Part shown: one piece after another, positions 1 through 11,000 of the stretch
How the letters are laid out: the number at the start of each line of letters is the position of its first letter
How positions within the stretch are numbered: position 1 is the stretch's first letter
Source: Spirosoma fluviale
GTDB taxonomy: Bacteria > Bacteroidota > Bacteroidia > Cytophagales > Spirosomataceae
DNA length: 64,000 nucleotides
NCBI GenBank assembly: GCA_945901025.1
Contig: CAMDJW010000004.1
Location: 1-64,000, forward strand
Direction of reading: 5' to 3'
Notes under the pieces: model-generated
Database searches by the model: none
What the model was told of the DNA's origin: nothing
The model's input: the letters and a program-made list of their open reading frames with translations, nothing else
Made by a program: the position numbers and the translations under genes

Positions 1-518
1 TGCTTACTTTCAATCATTTGTTGAATAAGCTTATCTAGCTTTTGAGGAACTGGGCCAAACGGAAGTTTTCGGTATTTTGCCCCTATTAAATGCTCCTCAT
101 ATAGCTCATAGTAATTAAAATCAGAAAAATAGAGCAGTTTATACAACACCGTTTCACCTACATTAGGTTTTCCCGCACAGCGCTCCAGCATATAAAGCAA
201 GACGTTTTTAAATTTTTCTATGTGAAGCTTTGGAACCGAAATGCGTTCCTGTTTTTCCGATGGCGTTAACTCGTCTTCATTGAGATTTGGATTCAATTCA
301 AAATCAGGTGACAAAAATTCATCTAACGAAAAGCCAAGTTGAAGCGATAGTTTTTGCAACTCCAAAACATCAACTCCTCTGTTCCCCAACTCTATTTGAG
401 TAAGGGAAGATCTTGAAATATGAACCCTTTTGGCCAATTCCTCTTGCGACAAGCCCTTCTTCTTTCGAAGCTCAGTGACCCTAAATCCAATATCCTTTTT
501 CGTCAAATAGTGCTGCAT
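1..518 (-). CDS. HTH + Panacea (DUF4065) domain protein, partial
   Basis: The reading frame is open from an ATG at 518 to the window edge, giving 172 visible residues; the C-terminus is outside. Residues about 10-65 form an XRE/Cro-type helix-turn-helix with the pattern LRKKKGLSQEELAKR followed by SRSSLTQIE. After an acidic linker, residues about 130-160 read LYKLLYFSDFNYYE and LPFGPVP, the hallmark of the Panacea/DUF4065 (SocA-like, GepA) family. Panacea domains are known mainly as antitoxins or chaperone-like adaptors in toxin-antitoxin pairs, sometimes fused to an HTH that autoregulates. Any toxin partner would lie downstream, outside the window, so antitoxin function is inference. The domain assignment is confident. 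Confidence 0.8.
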   Translation of the reverse strand, partial: MQHYLTKKDIGFRVTELRKKKGLSQEELAKRVHISRSSLTQIELGNRGVDVLELQKLSLQLGFSLDEFLSPDFELNPNLNEDELTPSEKQERISVPKLHIEKFKNVLLYMLERCAGKPNVGETVLYKLLYFSDFNYYELYEEHLIGAKYRKLPFGPVPQKLDKLIQQMIESK

Positions 519-619
519 GTCGATCCTGTTAAATTATTTAGCATGCAAAGATAAACGAAAGTTCGATAAAAGAACAACCAATTGTTTGATATTAAAACAA
601 ATGCGGTGATAAGAATTGA

Positions 620-901
620 TTATTCGCAAAAATGCAACACTAAATTTTCCCACTCCTCCTGCAGCGAACAGGTGGGTCGGATTTTCTTGGCTTTGGCATA
701 CCAATAATCCGCATTCCAAAGATCGCCTTCCTTGCGATGTAAATAGGCATGCACCCAGGCAGCATCCAGATCGCGTAAATGGTCCACTTGCGCGTGAGCC
801 TGATTCCAGTCGCCTTTAGCGTCATACCAAAGACTTTTTAGCACCGGAGAAAGATTTTTATCCGGGGCCAAAAGCCCTAAAGATTCTTTAAATGTGTTCA
901 T
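620..901 (-). CDS. Conserved hypothetical protein (helical, TPR-like)
   Basis: A 93-residue protein starting at ATG 901, with no signal peptide or membrane segment. It is rich in Trp and charged residues, with the phrases WYDAKGDWNQAH and AWVHAYLHRKEGDLWNADYW. This resembles a short uncharacterised family of bacterial proteins with a TPR-like look that I recognise only from the motif AWVHAYLHRKEGD. It stands alone, divergent from the photolyase pair at 1066. No function can be assigned. Confidence 0.7.
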   Translation of the reverse strand: MNTFKESLGLLAPDKNLSPVLKSLWYDAKGDWNQAHAQVDHLRDLDAAWVHAYLHRKEGDLWNADYWYAKAKKIRPTCSLQEEWENLVLHFCE

Positions 902-1065
902 TCAATTAATGTTGGAAATTGCGGCCCTAAAACTTTATCCCCATGCTAGCGCAAAAATAAGGAGAATTCATTTAAATAAAGTCTACCAATTTTAAAATTT
1001 AACGCCGGGAAAAGGTATTGCTTTTCTTTCTGAAAACATCCGACCCGTTTTTCAGTTATCGGTTT

Positions 1066-2538
1066 ATGTCCAAAGGTCCCATCAATATCGTCTGGTTCAA
1101 ACGTGATCTCCGATTTACGGATCACGAACCTTTATTCCGGGCTTTGGAGGAAGACATCCCTGTGTTATTAATCTATTTTTTTGAGCCATCGTTGATCAAT
1201 TTTCCTGATAGCGATCTGCGGCATTGGCGTTTTGTCCATGAATCATTGGTCGAAATGCAGGGCCGATTAGAAGATCGAAAAGGCCAATTGTACCTCTTTC
1301 ATTCCGAGGTGATGCCCGTTTTAACCGCCCTCGCCGAAACCTATGCTATCCAAAAAATCTTTTCCCATCAAGAAATCGGAAATGCGCTGAGTTATAAAAG
1401 GGATAAGGAGGTAAAAGTATTTTGCCAAGAAGAAGAAATCGCATGGCTTGAAACACCAACTAATGGCGTCATCCGCCGATTAAAATCGAGGAAAACCTGG
1501 CAACAACGTTGGGAAGAAACGATGCGCCAAGAACCCTTTTTGGTCCGAGAGGACCACTGGAATTTACTTCCATTAAACCCTTCCTTTTATGCGAAATGGA
1601 AAGGTCCCGAACTGCCCATTGAATTCAAAACGCGTAATCCTATTTTCCAAGAAGGGGGTGAATATTGTGGTTGGAAATACCTGAAAAGTTTCATTGAAAC
1701 CCGGCATCCCGGATATAGCTCATCGATTAGTAAACCCGAAGCAAGCCGACGCGCCTGCAGCCGGATATCCCCTTATTTAGCCTACGGAAATATCAGCATG
1801 CGCATGGCTTATACCTTCACCATGCAGCATTATAAGTCGGCCCTAAATAAACGTTCCCTACAAAATTTTACCTCTCGGCTACACTGGCAAGGGCATTTTA
1901 TCCAGAAATTTGAGGATGAATCGCGGATGGAATTTGAGCCGGTCAACAAAGCCTACCAGACGCTCGAAAAGGCTCGAGATCCACGACTCATTCAAGCCTG
2001 GGAACAAGGAAAAACGGGAGTTCCGCTCATCGACGCATGCATGCGATGTGTGGTGGAAACAGGCTACCTGAATTTCCGGATGCGTGCCATGGTCGTATCG
2101 TTTTTTGTCTTTAACCTTTGGCAAGATTGGCGCGATTTAGCCCATTTTCTCGCACGCCAATTTCTAGATTATGAACCCGGGATTCATTACCCCCAAATAC
2201 AGATGCAAGCCGGCGTCACCGGAATTAATACCATCCGTATTTATAACCCCATTAAAAATTCCTATGCCCATGATCCCGATGGAGTTTTCATTAAAAAATG
2301 GGTGCCAGAATTAGCGCGTATTCCAGCTACTTTAATCCACGAACCTTGGAAACTAAGCGACATGGAACAAATTTTATACGAGGTAAAAATAGGGGTGGAT
2401 TACCCGGAACCTATCGTCGATTTGAGTCTAACGCGGAAGAGTGCTTCGGACCTCGTTTGGGCGATGCGAAAAACCAAAGCGGCCCGAAAAGAAGGCAGCC
2501 GCATCTTAGAAAAACACGTAAATAATCCCAACAAATGA
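1066..2538 (+). CDS. Cryptochrome/photolyase family protein (FAD-binding)
   Basis: A 490-residue protein of the DNA photolyase/cryptochrome superfamily, which uses FAD and blue light to repair UV photoproducts or to signal. The N-terminal alpha/beta antenna domain begins [17 protein letters not shown]. The C-terminal FAD-binding helical domain (residues about 210-460) carries [24 protein letters not shown] and [11 protein letters not shown] followed by HDPDG. I chose the ATG at 1066 because the upstream extension would need a TTG and adds residues that do not match the family start. The stop overlaps the next start by 4 bases (ATGA), so the two photolyase-type genes are probably translationally coupled. 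Repair activity versus cryptochrome signalling cannot be decided from sequence alone. Confidence 0.9.
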   Translation: MSKGPINIVWFKRDLRFTDHEPLFRALEEDIPVLLIYFFEPSLINFPDSDLRHWRFVHESLVEMQGRLEDRKGQLYLFHSEVMPVLTALAETYAIQKIFSHQEIGNALSYKRDKEVKVFCQEEEIAWLETPTNGVIRRLKSRKTWQQRWEETMRQEPFLVREDHWNLLPLNPSFYAKWKGPELPIEFKTRNPIFQEGGEYCGWKYLKSFIETRHPGYSSSISKPEASRRACSRISPYLAYGNISMRMAYTFTMQHYKSALNKRSLQNFTSRLHWQGHFIQKFEDESRMEFEPVNKAYQTLEKARDPRLIQAWEQGKTGVPLIDACMRCVVETGYLNFRMRAMVVSFFVFNLWQDWRDLAHFLARQFLDYEPGIHYPQIQMQAGVTGINTIRIYNPIKNSYAHDPDGVFIKKWVPELARIPATLIHEPWKLSDMEQILYEVKIGVDYPEPIVDLSLTRKSASDLVWAMRKTKAARKEGSRILEKHVNNPNK

Positions 2539-3986
2539 GGGCCTTTCTAATTTTTCCACATCAATTGTTTGAGGAGGTATTTTCGCTAGCAGGCGACTAT
2601 ACTTTTTATGTGGTCGAGTCTCATTTGTTTTTCAAGCAATACGCTTTTCATAGGCAAAAACTTCTTTTTCACCGGGCGAGTATGCAGGCCTTTGCGGACC
2701 GACTACGGGCCAACGGGAAATCGGTTGAATACATGGACGCGCAAGACCCTCGCGCTTCCGAGATTATGCTCATTCCGTCATTATCGGCTGAAGAAATATG
2801 TCTTTTTGACCCCAACGATTACCTCCTTGAAAGGCGTCTTCGCCGGTCGGCGCAAGGTAACCTCGTCTTTTTACCTAGTCCCAATTTCTTGAATACCGAC
2901 ACGGTTTTATTGGGAAATCGCAAGCCTTATTTCCAAACCGCTTTTTATACGCAGCAACGAAAAAACCGTGGCTTGTTGCTCGACGAGGAGGGTAAACCCT
3001 TGGGAGGCCAATGGACATTTGACGCGGAAAACCGAAAAAAAATACCCAAAAACACCTTCATCCCAGCCCCATTTCCTGCGGCCAACGCAAACAGCTATAT
3101 ACTAGAAGCCATTGACTATGTAAACCGTCATTTTCCTCATAACCCAGGATCCAGCGAAATGCCCTTTTCGGGAGCCTATTATCCCGCGACACATGCGGAG
3201 GCTCAGGCTGCTTTGGATCAATTTATACAGGAGCGCATGCCACTTTTTGGCGATTATGAAGATGCGATGAAAGCACAAGAGAAGACCTTATTTCATAGTA
3301 TTTTAAGCCCGCTGATAAATGTGGGTTTATTGAATCCGGCCCAAGTAGTCGAACGAATCGCCGCATCAAAAGCGCCTTTAAATAGTATTGAAGGCTTTAT
3401 TCGCCAGGTGGTCGGTTGGCGCGAATTTGTCCAATTGCTCTACCGAAAGATTGGGAGTCAGCAACGTACCATCAATTATTGGCAATTTACGAACGAGATG
3501 CCTAATGCTTTTTACACTGGAAATACGGGCGTGGAACCCATCGACCAAACGATCCGAAAGCTATTAAAAACAGGTTACAATCACCACATCGAAAGGCTCA
3601 TGGTGTTGGGAAATTTTATGTTGCTGTGTGAAATCAAACCCGATGCGGTGTATCGCTGGTTCATGGAAATGTACATAGACGCGTATGATTGGGTGATGGT
3701 CCCCAACATCTATGGCATGTCGCAATTCAGCGATGGGGGTTTGATGACCACCAAACCTTATATTTGCGGCTCGAATTACATCCTGAAAATGAGCGATTAT
3801 CCGAAGGGGGAATGGCAGGGAATTTGGGATGGATTATTCTGGCGATTCTTGGATAAGCAGCGGGAAACCTTTCGTAAAAATCCTCGTTGGGCCATGCTCA
3901 TCAGCACCTGGGACAAATTGCCGGAAGAGAAGAAATCGGCACATCTGAAACGGGCGAATGAATTTCTGCTGCAACTACACCATTAA
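2535..3986 (+). CDS. FeS-BCP/(6-4)-photolyase-family protein lacking the cluster cysteines
   Basis: A 483-residue protein of the bacterial cryptochrome/(6-4) photolyase (PhrB, FeS-BCP) family. The N-terminal domain starts with [11 protein letters not shown]. The C-terminal FAD domain contains [45 protein letters not shown] and [15 protein letters not shown]. In characterised members such as Agrobacterium PhrB, four cysteines bind a [4Fe-4S] cluster, including the CxxC after SDY. Here that stretch reads DYPKGEW, the protein has only three cysteines in total, and none sits at those positions. It overlaps the upstream photolyase gene by 4 bases. It may be a cluster-free photolyase or a photoreceptor. 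Confidence 0.85.
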   Translation: MRAFLIFPHQLFEEVFSLAGDYTFYVVESHLFFKQYAFHRQKLLFHRASMQAFADRLRANGKSVEYMDAQDPRASEIMLIPSLSAEEICLFDPNDYLLERRLRRSAQGNLVFLPSPNFLNTDTVLLGNRKPYFQTAFYTQQRKNRGLLLDEEGKPLGGQWTFDAENRKKIPKNTFIPAPFPAANANSYILEAIDYVNRHFPHNPGSSEMPFSGAYYPATHAEAQAALDQFIQERMPLFGDYEDAMKAQEKTLFHSILSPLINVGLLNPAQVVERIAASKAPLNSIEGFIRQVVGWREFVQLLYRKIGSQQRTINYWQFTNEMPNAFYTGNTGVEPIDQTIRKLLKTGYNHHIERLMVLGNFMLLCEIKPDAVYRWFMEMYIDAYDWVMVPNIYGMSQFSDGGLMTTKPYICGSNYILKMSDYPKGEWQGIWDGLFWRFLDKQRETFRKNPRWAMLISTWDKLPEEKKSAHLKRANEFLLQLHH

Positions 3987-3995
3987 TTGATACCA

Positions 3996-4033
3996 AACAA
4001 AAAAACCAAAAGATAAAATCCTCTGGTTTTATG
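3996..4033 (+). terminator. Possible terminator of the photolyase operon
   Basis: An imperfect hairpin with AAAACCA and TGGTTTT arms and a loop of about 15 bases lies just after the 3986 stop. The T-run is short, so this is a weak call. Confidence 0.3.
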
Positions 4034-4178
4034 CAATCCGTTTTCTAAATATAATTCGATTTCCTGAGTGTTAATAAAGACAATTTTTTCACACCAAAAT
4101 AGGCCAGGAAACCTAATCGATTATTTTTAATGCCCATGATCGTGATTAGGTATTATTTTTTTACGCACTTATTCAAAT

Positions 4179-4925
4179 TCAATTAGGCACATTGAGTATC
4201 AAGCCTCGGTCATCCATGCCCTTATTAGCGGTATTGGCAGTTCCTCCTAATGTATTAATCATATTATTGTATTCTGTTGCGCTCAATTTACCTGTTCGAG
4301 AAATTCCACACGCATTAATGGTAATGTCAGAAGAGGTTCCGTAACAGTAGCCATTAAACACCCGAACATAATAGTTTCCAGCCGCGCTGGGCCTGTAGGT
4401 TTGACTATTCGTATTTGGAATTTCAGAACCGTTTAGAAACCATGCATATGAAGTAATTCCTGAACCAGTTGAACTTGGCATGGTTCTATTATTTGCACAC
4501 CCATCCCCAGTAAGCGAGGTTGGAACACTAGGCACAGAATTCGAGTTTATCGTAATACTTCCAGTCGCAGTAATGTTACCGCATCCACCAGTTAGGTTAA
4601 CCGTGTAATTAAACTCACCCGAAGTAGGTACAGGTGTTCCACTAATCGTTACCGTATTATTGCCCCATGAACCCGATACACCCGGAGGAAGTCCAGTAAC
4701 ATTTGCGTTAGTTGCCCCGGTCGTTGCATAGGTGATATTCGTAATGGTTGCATTTCGACAAGATGATTGAGTATTTGTTCCTGCGGCTGAGGTTAATGCA
4801 ATCGTGTTATTCGATAAATTAACGACTAATGTCCCCTGAACTTTTGTTGGATTGCATCCGCCAGTCAGGGTAAAAGAGGCAAAAATTAACAAAAGACAAA
4901 TGTTATCGGCTAAACACAGTATCAT
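4179..4925 (-). CDS. Truncated adhesin-like protein with PKD/Ig-like repeats
   Basis: A 248-residue Thr/Asn/Gly-rich protein with no charged core, typical of Bacteroidota surface adhesins of the PKD-like/SprB type. It contains repeat phrases such as GLPPGVSGSWGNNTVTISGT and YTVNLTGGCGNITATG. The second-domain phrase TSYAWFLNGSEIPNT followed by YYVRVFNG is a PKD/Ig-like strand pattern. The N-terminus is odd: MILCLADNICLLLIFASF runs directly into LTGGCNPTKVQGT, which is itself the end of a repeat. The ORF therefore looks like the tail of a much larger protein with a new start. It ends without a recognisable T9SS sorting domain. It is probably a decayed remnant, but a short secreted protein cannot be excluded. 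Confidence 0.5.
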   Translation of the reverse strand: MILCLADNICLLLIFASFTLTGGCNPTKVQGTLVVNLSNNTIALTSAAGTNTQSSCRNATITNITYATTGATNANVTGLPPGVSGSWGNNTVTISGTPVPTSGEFNYTVNLTGGCGNITATGSITINSNSVPSVPTSLTGDGCANNRTMPSSTGSGITSYAWFLNGSEIPNTNSQTYRPSAAGNYYVRVFNGYCYGTSSDITINACGISRTGKLSATEYNNMINTLGGTANTANKGMDDRGLILNVPN

Positions 4926-4997
4926 AACACTTTGATTATGTAATTTTAATCCAGTTCATACAAATTAATGAGAAATTAAAAACTTAAACTCTTGGTC

Positions 4998-6068
4998 ATG
5001 AAAAACATACTTTCACTCGCTCTTTCCTTCCTGTTGTGCTTTCCCATGCTTGCGCAAAAGCTCAACCAAACGCAAATTATTGGTAGCCATAATAGCTACA
5101 AAAGTGCCATAGCACCCGAGATTCTTACTTACCTCCGTGGCATGAATGCCAATACTGCCAAAGGACTTGAGTACGAGCATGCGCCACTTGAAAAACAATT
5201 GGACATGGGTTTGAGAAACCTAGAACTTGATGTTTTTCACGACCCTCAAGGCGGCCGGTATACGCAACCTAAAGGAATAGAAATGATCAAAAAGGGAGGA
5301 AACCCCAACTTCACCTTTGACCTAGAAAACAAGTTGACTCTACCAGGACTCAAAATGTTCCATGTGCAAGACATTGATTTTCAGTCGCACTACCTCGTTT
5401 TTGCAGAGGCTCTTGAGGCACTCAAAAAGTGGAGCAATGCACATCCGGACCACCACCCCATCTTTATTCTGGTTAATGCAAAAGATGCTCCCATCCCAAA
5501 TACGGTTCGTCCACTTCTCTTCACTGCGACGGCCTTGGACAGCATTGACTTGGAAATCAGAACGCACCTTGGCTTGGAAAAGCTAATCATCCCAGACCAA
5601 GTAAAAGGAAGCTTTGCCTCCGTGGAGCAAGGTGCCCTCAACGGCAACTGGCCAGCCCTAGACCAAGCAAGGGGTAAATTCTTATTTGTATTGGACGAAA
5701 GTGAAGAGAAAATTAGAACCTATTTAACCAAAAAACCAGGCTTAGCCCGTGCCGTATTTTTCGTCAACCTCAAGGAGGGTAACCCAGAAGCTGGATTTCG
5801 CATAATCAACGATCCTATAAAAAACGAAGCCTATATTCAAGAATTGGTTCGAAAGGGCTATATGATACGTACCCGATCCGACTCGGGTACGGAAGAGGCT
5901 CGCACCGAAGATTACACCCAGTTTGAAAAAGCTAAATCCTCAGGAGCCCAGGTCATCTCCACCGATTATTACCTCCCATCCAAGCTATTCAAATCCACGT
6001 ACAAGGTGTCTTTTAAAGGCAACAAGTTTGAACGAGCAAATCCAGTTCTCAACCCTAGTAAAAAATAA
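4998..6068 (+). CDS. Secreted PI-PLC-like phosphodiesterase (Ca2+-dependent PI-PLC1 type)
   Basis: A 356-residue protein with a signal peptide (residues about 1-20, ending MLAQ). The TIM-barrel phospholipase C-like catalytic pattern is present: the first histidine in IIGSHNSYK, the Glu/Asp of LRNLELDVFHDP, and the second histidine in MFHVQDIDF. This matches the bacterial Ca2+-dependent phosphatidylinositol phospholipase C1-like group, whose members cleave phosphodiesters by a His-His mechanism; the natural substrate is unknown. I chose ATG 4998; the alternative TTG two codons earlier is less likely. It is a single gene, convergent with susD and separated from it by a strong hairpin. Confidence 0.85.
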   Translation: MKNILSLALSFLLCFPMLAQKLNQTQIIGSHNSYKSAIAPEILTYLRGMNANTAKGLEYEHAPLEKQLDMGLRNLELDVFHDPQGGRYTQPKGIEMIKKGGNPNFTFDLENKLTLPGLKMFHVQDIDFQSHYLVFAEALEALKKWSNAHPDHHPIFILVNAKDAPIPNTVRPLLFTATALDSIDLEIRTHLGLEKLIIPDQVKGSFASVEQGALNGNWPALDQARGKFLFVLDESEEKIRTYLTKKPGLARAVFFVNLKEGNPEAGFRIINDPIKNEAYIQELVRKGYMIRTRSDSGTEEARTEDYTQFEKAKSSGAQVISTDYYLPSKLFKSTYKVSFKGNKFERANPVLNPSKK

Positions 6069-6171
6069 GTTAAAAACTAAATTTTGGGTTCCTGTTACCC
6101 TTGGGATGGCCATCAAATTTTTCAAGAAATCAAGAGAATCGACTAATTAAAGAGATTAGAAGAAGGGCATA

Positions 6172-6205
6172 AAAAAACCGATCGACATCAGCCGATCGGT
6201 TTTTT
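6172..6205. terminator. Bidirectional rho-independent terminator
   Basis: Near-perfect hairpin: AAAAAACCGATCG, a 7-base loop, then CGATCGGTTTTTT. A-run and T-run flank the GC stem on both sides, so it can end the phosphodiesterase transcript (+) and the susC-susD transcript (-). Confidence 0.85.
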
Positions 6206-6253
6206 AGTTTAAAAAGTTAGTTTATCCTCGCAGTTATATTTGGTATTTTCTAA

Positions 6254-8002
6254 TTAATAGCCTCGATTCTGAACTAAATAACCTTTCTCATTAGAAGAAC
6301 CATCAATGGCTCTCTGAGGAATCGGAAACAATCTTTTGTTTGGATCAGAGCCTGTCTTTCCAGTCCAAGAGCCATCGTACTTGCCAAAACGGATCTGATA
6401 GTTTCTTCTGAATGCTTCCCAATACAATTCAAAACCTGATTCTCTAAACAAGATATCTGTCGTTAGTGTAGTCAAGGCAGCTGGACGCTGACTTGGTCTG
6501 GCAGATCTTGAAGTTCTCAAAGTATTTACATCAGCCAAGGCACCTGCATTGTCTCCATTTCTCAATTTCGCTTCAGCACGCATTAGGTAAATTTCACCCA
6601 AACGGATCAAGACCAAGTCAACACTACTAAAAGAACAGCAATCTTGACCTGTACTGCTGAATTGATACTTCGAGAATCGGTAACCTGTATTGTGCAAACT
6701 TCCTTGCTCTGAGAAATCAACCTGCAAATTGTGATTCACATAAGTTCTGTTGGCGCCACTAGTTCTTGCATTGATAACTGGATAGATTCTTACTTTGCCG
6801 TCAGGACACAAGATAATTTTTCCTCCTGCGTCTTTTCTTGGTCCCCAAATAACCCCACGAATGATACCTCTGTCAATTTGGAAAGACTTGGCATCCACGC
6901 AGTAATATTGGTTCTCGTCGTTTGCAGGAGTAATACCTGTCAGGTTCTGTAGGTTTGCAGGAACCATCGTTTGTTTCATGCTAAAACGAGCATCTGCCAC
7001 CGCTGGATCTACTGAACCATAAGCATCTACCCAAGTTTGGTAAAAATCTGTGGTCATCGCTGCCGCATCAGTACCACGGGTATTTGGAAATTCAGGTCGT
7101 GGAACCAAGTCGCCCGAGATGGACCAATACTGCCATCTTTGGTGTTCCGTCTGCAATACACCGCGCTGATCCATCGCGAAGATAAGCTCACGGTTGGTGC
7201 TATTATTGTCTCCAAAAATGTCGAAATACTCAGGAGAAAGAGCATAAGGTCCAGCAATGATTTCGTTGGTATACTTGATCACATTGTCCATATCCTCTTT
7301 TTTGAAGGCTGGAGTTCCGTAAGGATTACGATAAACTGCGGCATTCAAGTATAACCTTGCCAATAGTGCTTTCACGGAAAACTGATTAAATCGACCAGGA
7401 CCTTTATCACTTTTAATAAGATCTTTTATCGATAGCAATTCAGTTTCAAGGTAAGTAACAGCTGCCTGTCCTCTTAAAATCTCAGATTTATCGTTGGTGG
7501 CATTTTTCTTAAATACCAAGCCCCAGTTGTCAAGAATCATCATGTTGATGTACGCCTTCATGGCAACCATCTCATAAAGCGCGTCCTGCGCAGCAGCATT
7601 GCCCTGTTTAACTTCCAATTTCATTCGCTCTTCTGCAGTCAATGCACGAGACAAGCCTAGCGTCATGTAGGTCCAAGTATCACCTACCAAGGAATTACCT
7701 GGGGTAGTGAGGTGCTGGTGAACAGCAATGAACTTACCGCCATCATACCAGTCTCTTCCACCTCGGTAAGGAAGGATAGCTTCATCAGAAGCAATCTCCT
7801 GAAGACCGAAATTTGCTGTGTGTAACCAGATCGCACCTCTCAAAAAGCCGTATACCGGACCAATTGAACCACTTACTACTTCCGCCTGACCTGAACCCGT
7901 TAGGGATTCGTCAAAGATCTCTTCTTCTAGCGTTGTACACCCGAAAAATGCAAAGAAGAACACAGTTAACAGCAACAATTTAAATACTAGTAATTTTTTC
8001 AT
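6254..8002 (-). CDS. RagB/SusD family nutrient-binding outer-membrane lipoprotein
   Basis: A 582-residue protein with a lipoprotein signal peptide (lipobox FFGC at about residues 19-22). SusD-like proteins are helical TPR-based lids that sit on SusC channels at the cell surface and hand over glycans or other oligomers. Visible family features include the conserved C-terminal helix pattern VLIRLGEIYLMRAEAKLR and the end segment with RRNYQIRFGKYDG and LFPIPQRAID. It lies 32 bases downstream of the SusC gene and is surely co-transcribed with it. No glycoside hydrolase, sulfatase, peptidase or sensor is linked, so the substrate cannot be guessed from context. Confidence 0.95.
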   Translation of the reverse strand: MKKLLVFKLLLLTVFFFAFFGCTTLEEEIFDESLTGSGQAEVVSGSIGPVYGFLRGAIWLHTANFGLQEIASDEAILPYRGGRDWYDGGKFIAVHQHLTTPGNSLVGDTWTYMTLGLSRALTAEERMKLEVKQGNAAAQDALYEMVAMKAYINMMILDNWGLVFKKNATNDKSEILRGQAAVTYLETELLSIKDLIKSDKGPGRFNQFSVKALLARLYLNAAVYRNPYGTPAFKKEDMDNVIKYTNEIIAGPYALSPEYFDIFGDNNSTNRELIFAMDQRGVLQTEHQRWQYWSISGDLVPRPEFPNTRGTDAAAMTTDFYQTWVDAYGSVDPAVADARFSMKQTMVPANLQNLTGITPANDENQYYCVDAKSFQIDRGIIRGVIWGPRKDAGGKIILCPDGKVRIYPVINARTSGANRTYVNHNLQVDFSEQGSLHNTGYRFSKYQFSSTGQDCCSFSSVDLVLIRLGEIYLMRAEAKLRNGDNAGALADVNTLRTSRSARPSQRPAALTTLTTDILFRESGFELYWEAFRRNYQIRFGKYDGSWTGKTGSDPNKRLFPIPQRAIDGSSNEKGYLVQNRGY

Positions 8003-8034
8003 AATTTATCGATTTTATAAATCTTTTATTGTAA

Positions 8035-11000
8035 TTAAAACGTTAAGTTCAGACCAATCAAGAAAGTTCTAGACTTAGGGTAGGTAAATCGATCAATACC
8101 GAATGTTTGAATGCCACCAGAAGTTGACCCTGTGTTCACTTCCGGATCAAATCCAGAATAGTTTGTCAAAACGAATAGATTTTGACCGGTCACAGAGAAT
8201 TGAATGTTCTGAAATGCTTTACCTAAGCCTACTTTACTTGGCTGTACATTGTACGCAAGAGTGGCGTTATTCAATCGTAGGAAAGATCCATCCTCTAGGT
8301 AACGGGTAGAGACTATGTTAGCGTTGGCTAAGGTTTCGGTAGGGTACTGCACTGCAAAGTCTGTAGTATTGTTAGACTGAGCTAATAACGCCTTAGGAAA
8401 TAAGGTCATGTTTGTATGGTTAAACACCTTACTTCCAAACATACCATTAAAGTTCAAGCCCAACTGGAAATTTTTGTAATTGAAGTTGGAATAGAATCCA
8501 TAAATGAAATCAGGAATCGCACTTCCGACAACAGCTCTGTCGTTGTCCAACACTTTACCATCCTTATTTGTGTCTTTATAGACGCTGATACCATCCTTTA
8601 CTCCTTCAAACTCGTACATGTAAAAGGCTCCAATCGGCTGATTGTTGATGTATCCGTTGATGGTAGCACCGGTCTGTCCAGATCCCTGAGCAGCACCCGT
8701 CACCAAAACAGCATAAGGAGAATCAACTACTTTGTTTTGGATATAGGTAACGTTACCTCCCACATTGTAGGTAAATGAACCTTTTGGGTCAGATTTATAA
8801 TCCAAGGCCAGTTCTAGTCCGTTGTTCACAATCTTCATATCTGGGATATTATTCCAGAATGTAGCGGTTGGCTGAATAGGGTCAGCTGGAACAACTTCCA
8901 AGAGAATGTTGGAAGACACCTTGCTGAAATAATCTAAGGTACCTGACAATCTAAAGTTGAACAAGGAGAAGTCAACACCAAAATCTAGCTGAGAAGATAC
9001 TTCCCACTGCAAATCGGGGTTGGCCAATCTCGTATACGTAATTCCGTAAGGATACTTATCAATCGTCGTTGCTGTTGGATCGAGAGGGTAGGTGTTAAAA
9101 CTTCCTGCACCAGTTGCCAATCTGTTTTCAGAGAAACTTGCAAGGGTGATTTTTGAAGGAATTTCCTGGTTACCTGTTACACCGTAGCTGGTACGAACCT
9201 TCAAGTTATTGAAGAACGAGTTGGCCATAAAACCTTCGTTGATCATGTTCCATCCCAAGGCAACGGAAGGGAAGTAGCCATACTTATTGTTGGCTCCAAA
9301 CTTTGAAGAACCGTCAGCTCTAAACGTTGCAGTCACAAGGTACTTGTTGGAAAATGCGTAATTCAGTCGACCAAAATAGGATTGCAATTCATTTCGTTCA
9401 GCCCCAGTGTTCACGGCCGTTGGGAACGTTACCGTGCTAGTCTGATCTTGGTATCTTGGCTCTATGGCGTTGTTTACAAAGCCCTGGAAAGAAATAGTCT
9501 TGCTTTCATCGCGCAAATCTTGGTAAGAGTGTCCTGCCAAGAAGGTCAAATTGTGAGACTTTAAAGACCAATTGTAACTTAAGGTATTTTCTACAAGCTG
9601 ATTGGAGTTAGGATCAAAGATCAAATCCAACGCACCATTCGAAATGTTACCCTCGTTTACTACAGATGGAAATGGCTTGTACTGCACATCGCGGTTGGTC
9701 GCAGAATAATCCACACCAAAGTTCATCTTATAAACCAAGCCCTTCGCAAGCTGAAGAGAAGGAGAAATAGAGGCCAATATTCTGTTATTGATAGCCATGT
9801 CTTTGAAGATCTGATTTCTTCTCAATGGATTAAGCGAATTGGTCGGTAAATTTGTTGGCTGTCCATTGGTATACGCAGGAATCGTTGGGTTCAAGGTGAT
9901 CATATCGCTGATCACAGAAGAAATCGCAGGACGCAAGTTCTCAGTACGAGAAGCGGTTAGGTTGTAGTCAATATTCAACTTACCGTTTAACGCCTTCTGG
10001 TTGATATTCAATTTACCAGAATAACGCTTCAAGTTGCTGTTTTTCAAAATACCATCCTGATCTTGGTAGCCAATTGAAGCAAAATAGGAGAACTTGTCAC
10101 TGGCTGCACCACTTAAAGAAAGGTTTGCATTTTGAGCAATACCTACTTGAGTCAATTCGTCTTGCCAATTGGTGTTTCCTTTCAAATCAACCAAGGTTCC
10201 ACCTACAGCCTTTACTTGCGCACGGAAAGTGGCAGCATCAAATACAGGAAGCTGATTTGGAAGGGAAGCGAATCCAGTAGACAAATTAAGGTTTACTTGA
10301 CCCTTACCTGATCCTTTTTTGGTAGTGATTACCACTACACCGTTGGATGCTCTCGAACCGTAAACGGCTGTTGCACTTGCATCTTTCAACACGTCAATAC
10401 TCGCAATATCGGCTGGGTTAATGAAGTTAAGCGGGTTTGTGGCCACACCAGTAGAGGAGTTGTCCAATAAAAAGCCATCCACTACATAAAGTGGCTGGGT
10501 TCCAGAACGCAAACTACCTACACCTCGGATGATCACATTTTGGTTGGCTCCTGGCTCACCACTTGTGGTGGTAATGGCAACACCTGCCAATTTACCTTGC
10601 AAAAGCTCACCTGGGTTGTTAACTACACCCTTATTAAAATTTTCACTTTTTACAGAGGAAATTGCTCCCGTAACATCAGCACGCTTTTGGATACCGTATC
10701 CAACGACCACAATTTCATTTAGCTCAGAACTGTCTGGCGTTAGTTCAATAGATAAGGTGGTTAATCCATTCACGGAAACTTCCTTTGAGTAGTAGCCTGT
10801 ATAAGAAATCACCAAGATGGCGTTTGTTGCTACATCCAAAGAAAATTTACCGTCTGATTTGGTAACAGTACCTGTAGTAGTGCCTTTAACACGGATAGAT
10901 GCTCCCGGAAGTGGCGCACCATTTTCATCAAGTACCGTTCCTTTTACCAGTCCAACTGGTGCATTTTTGTTGTCGCTAACTTTGCCCATCATTTGAGCTT

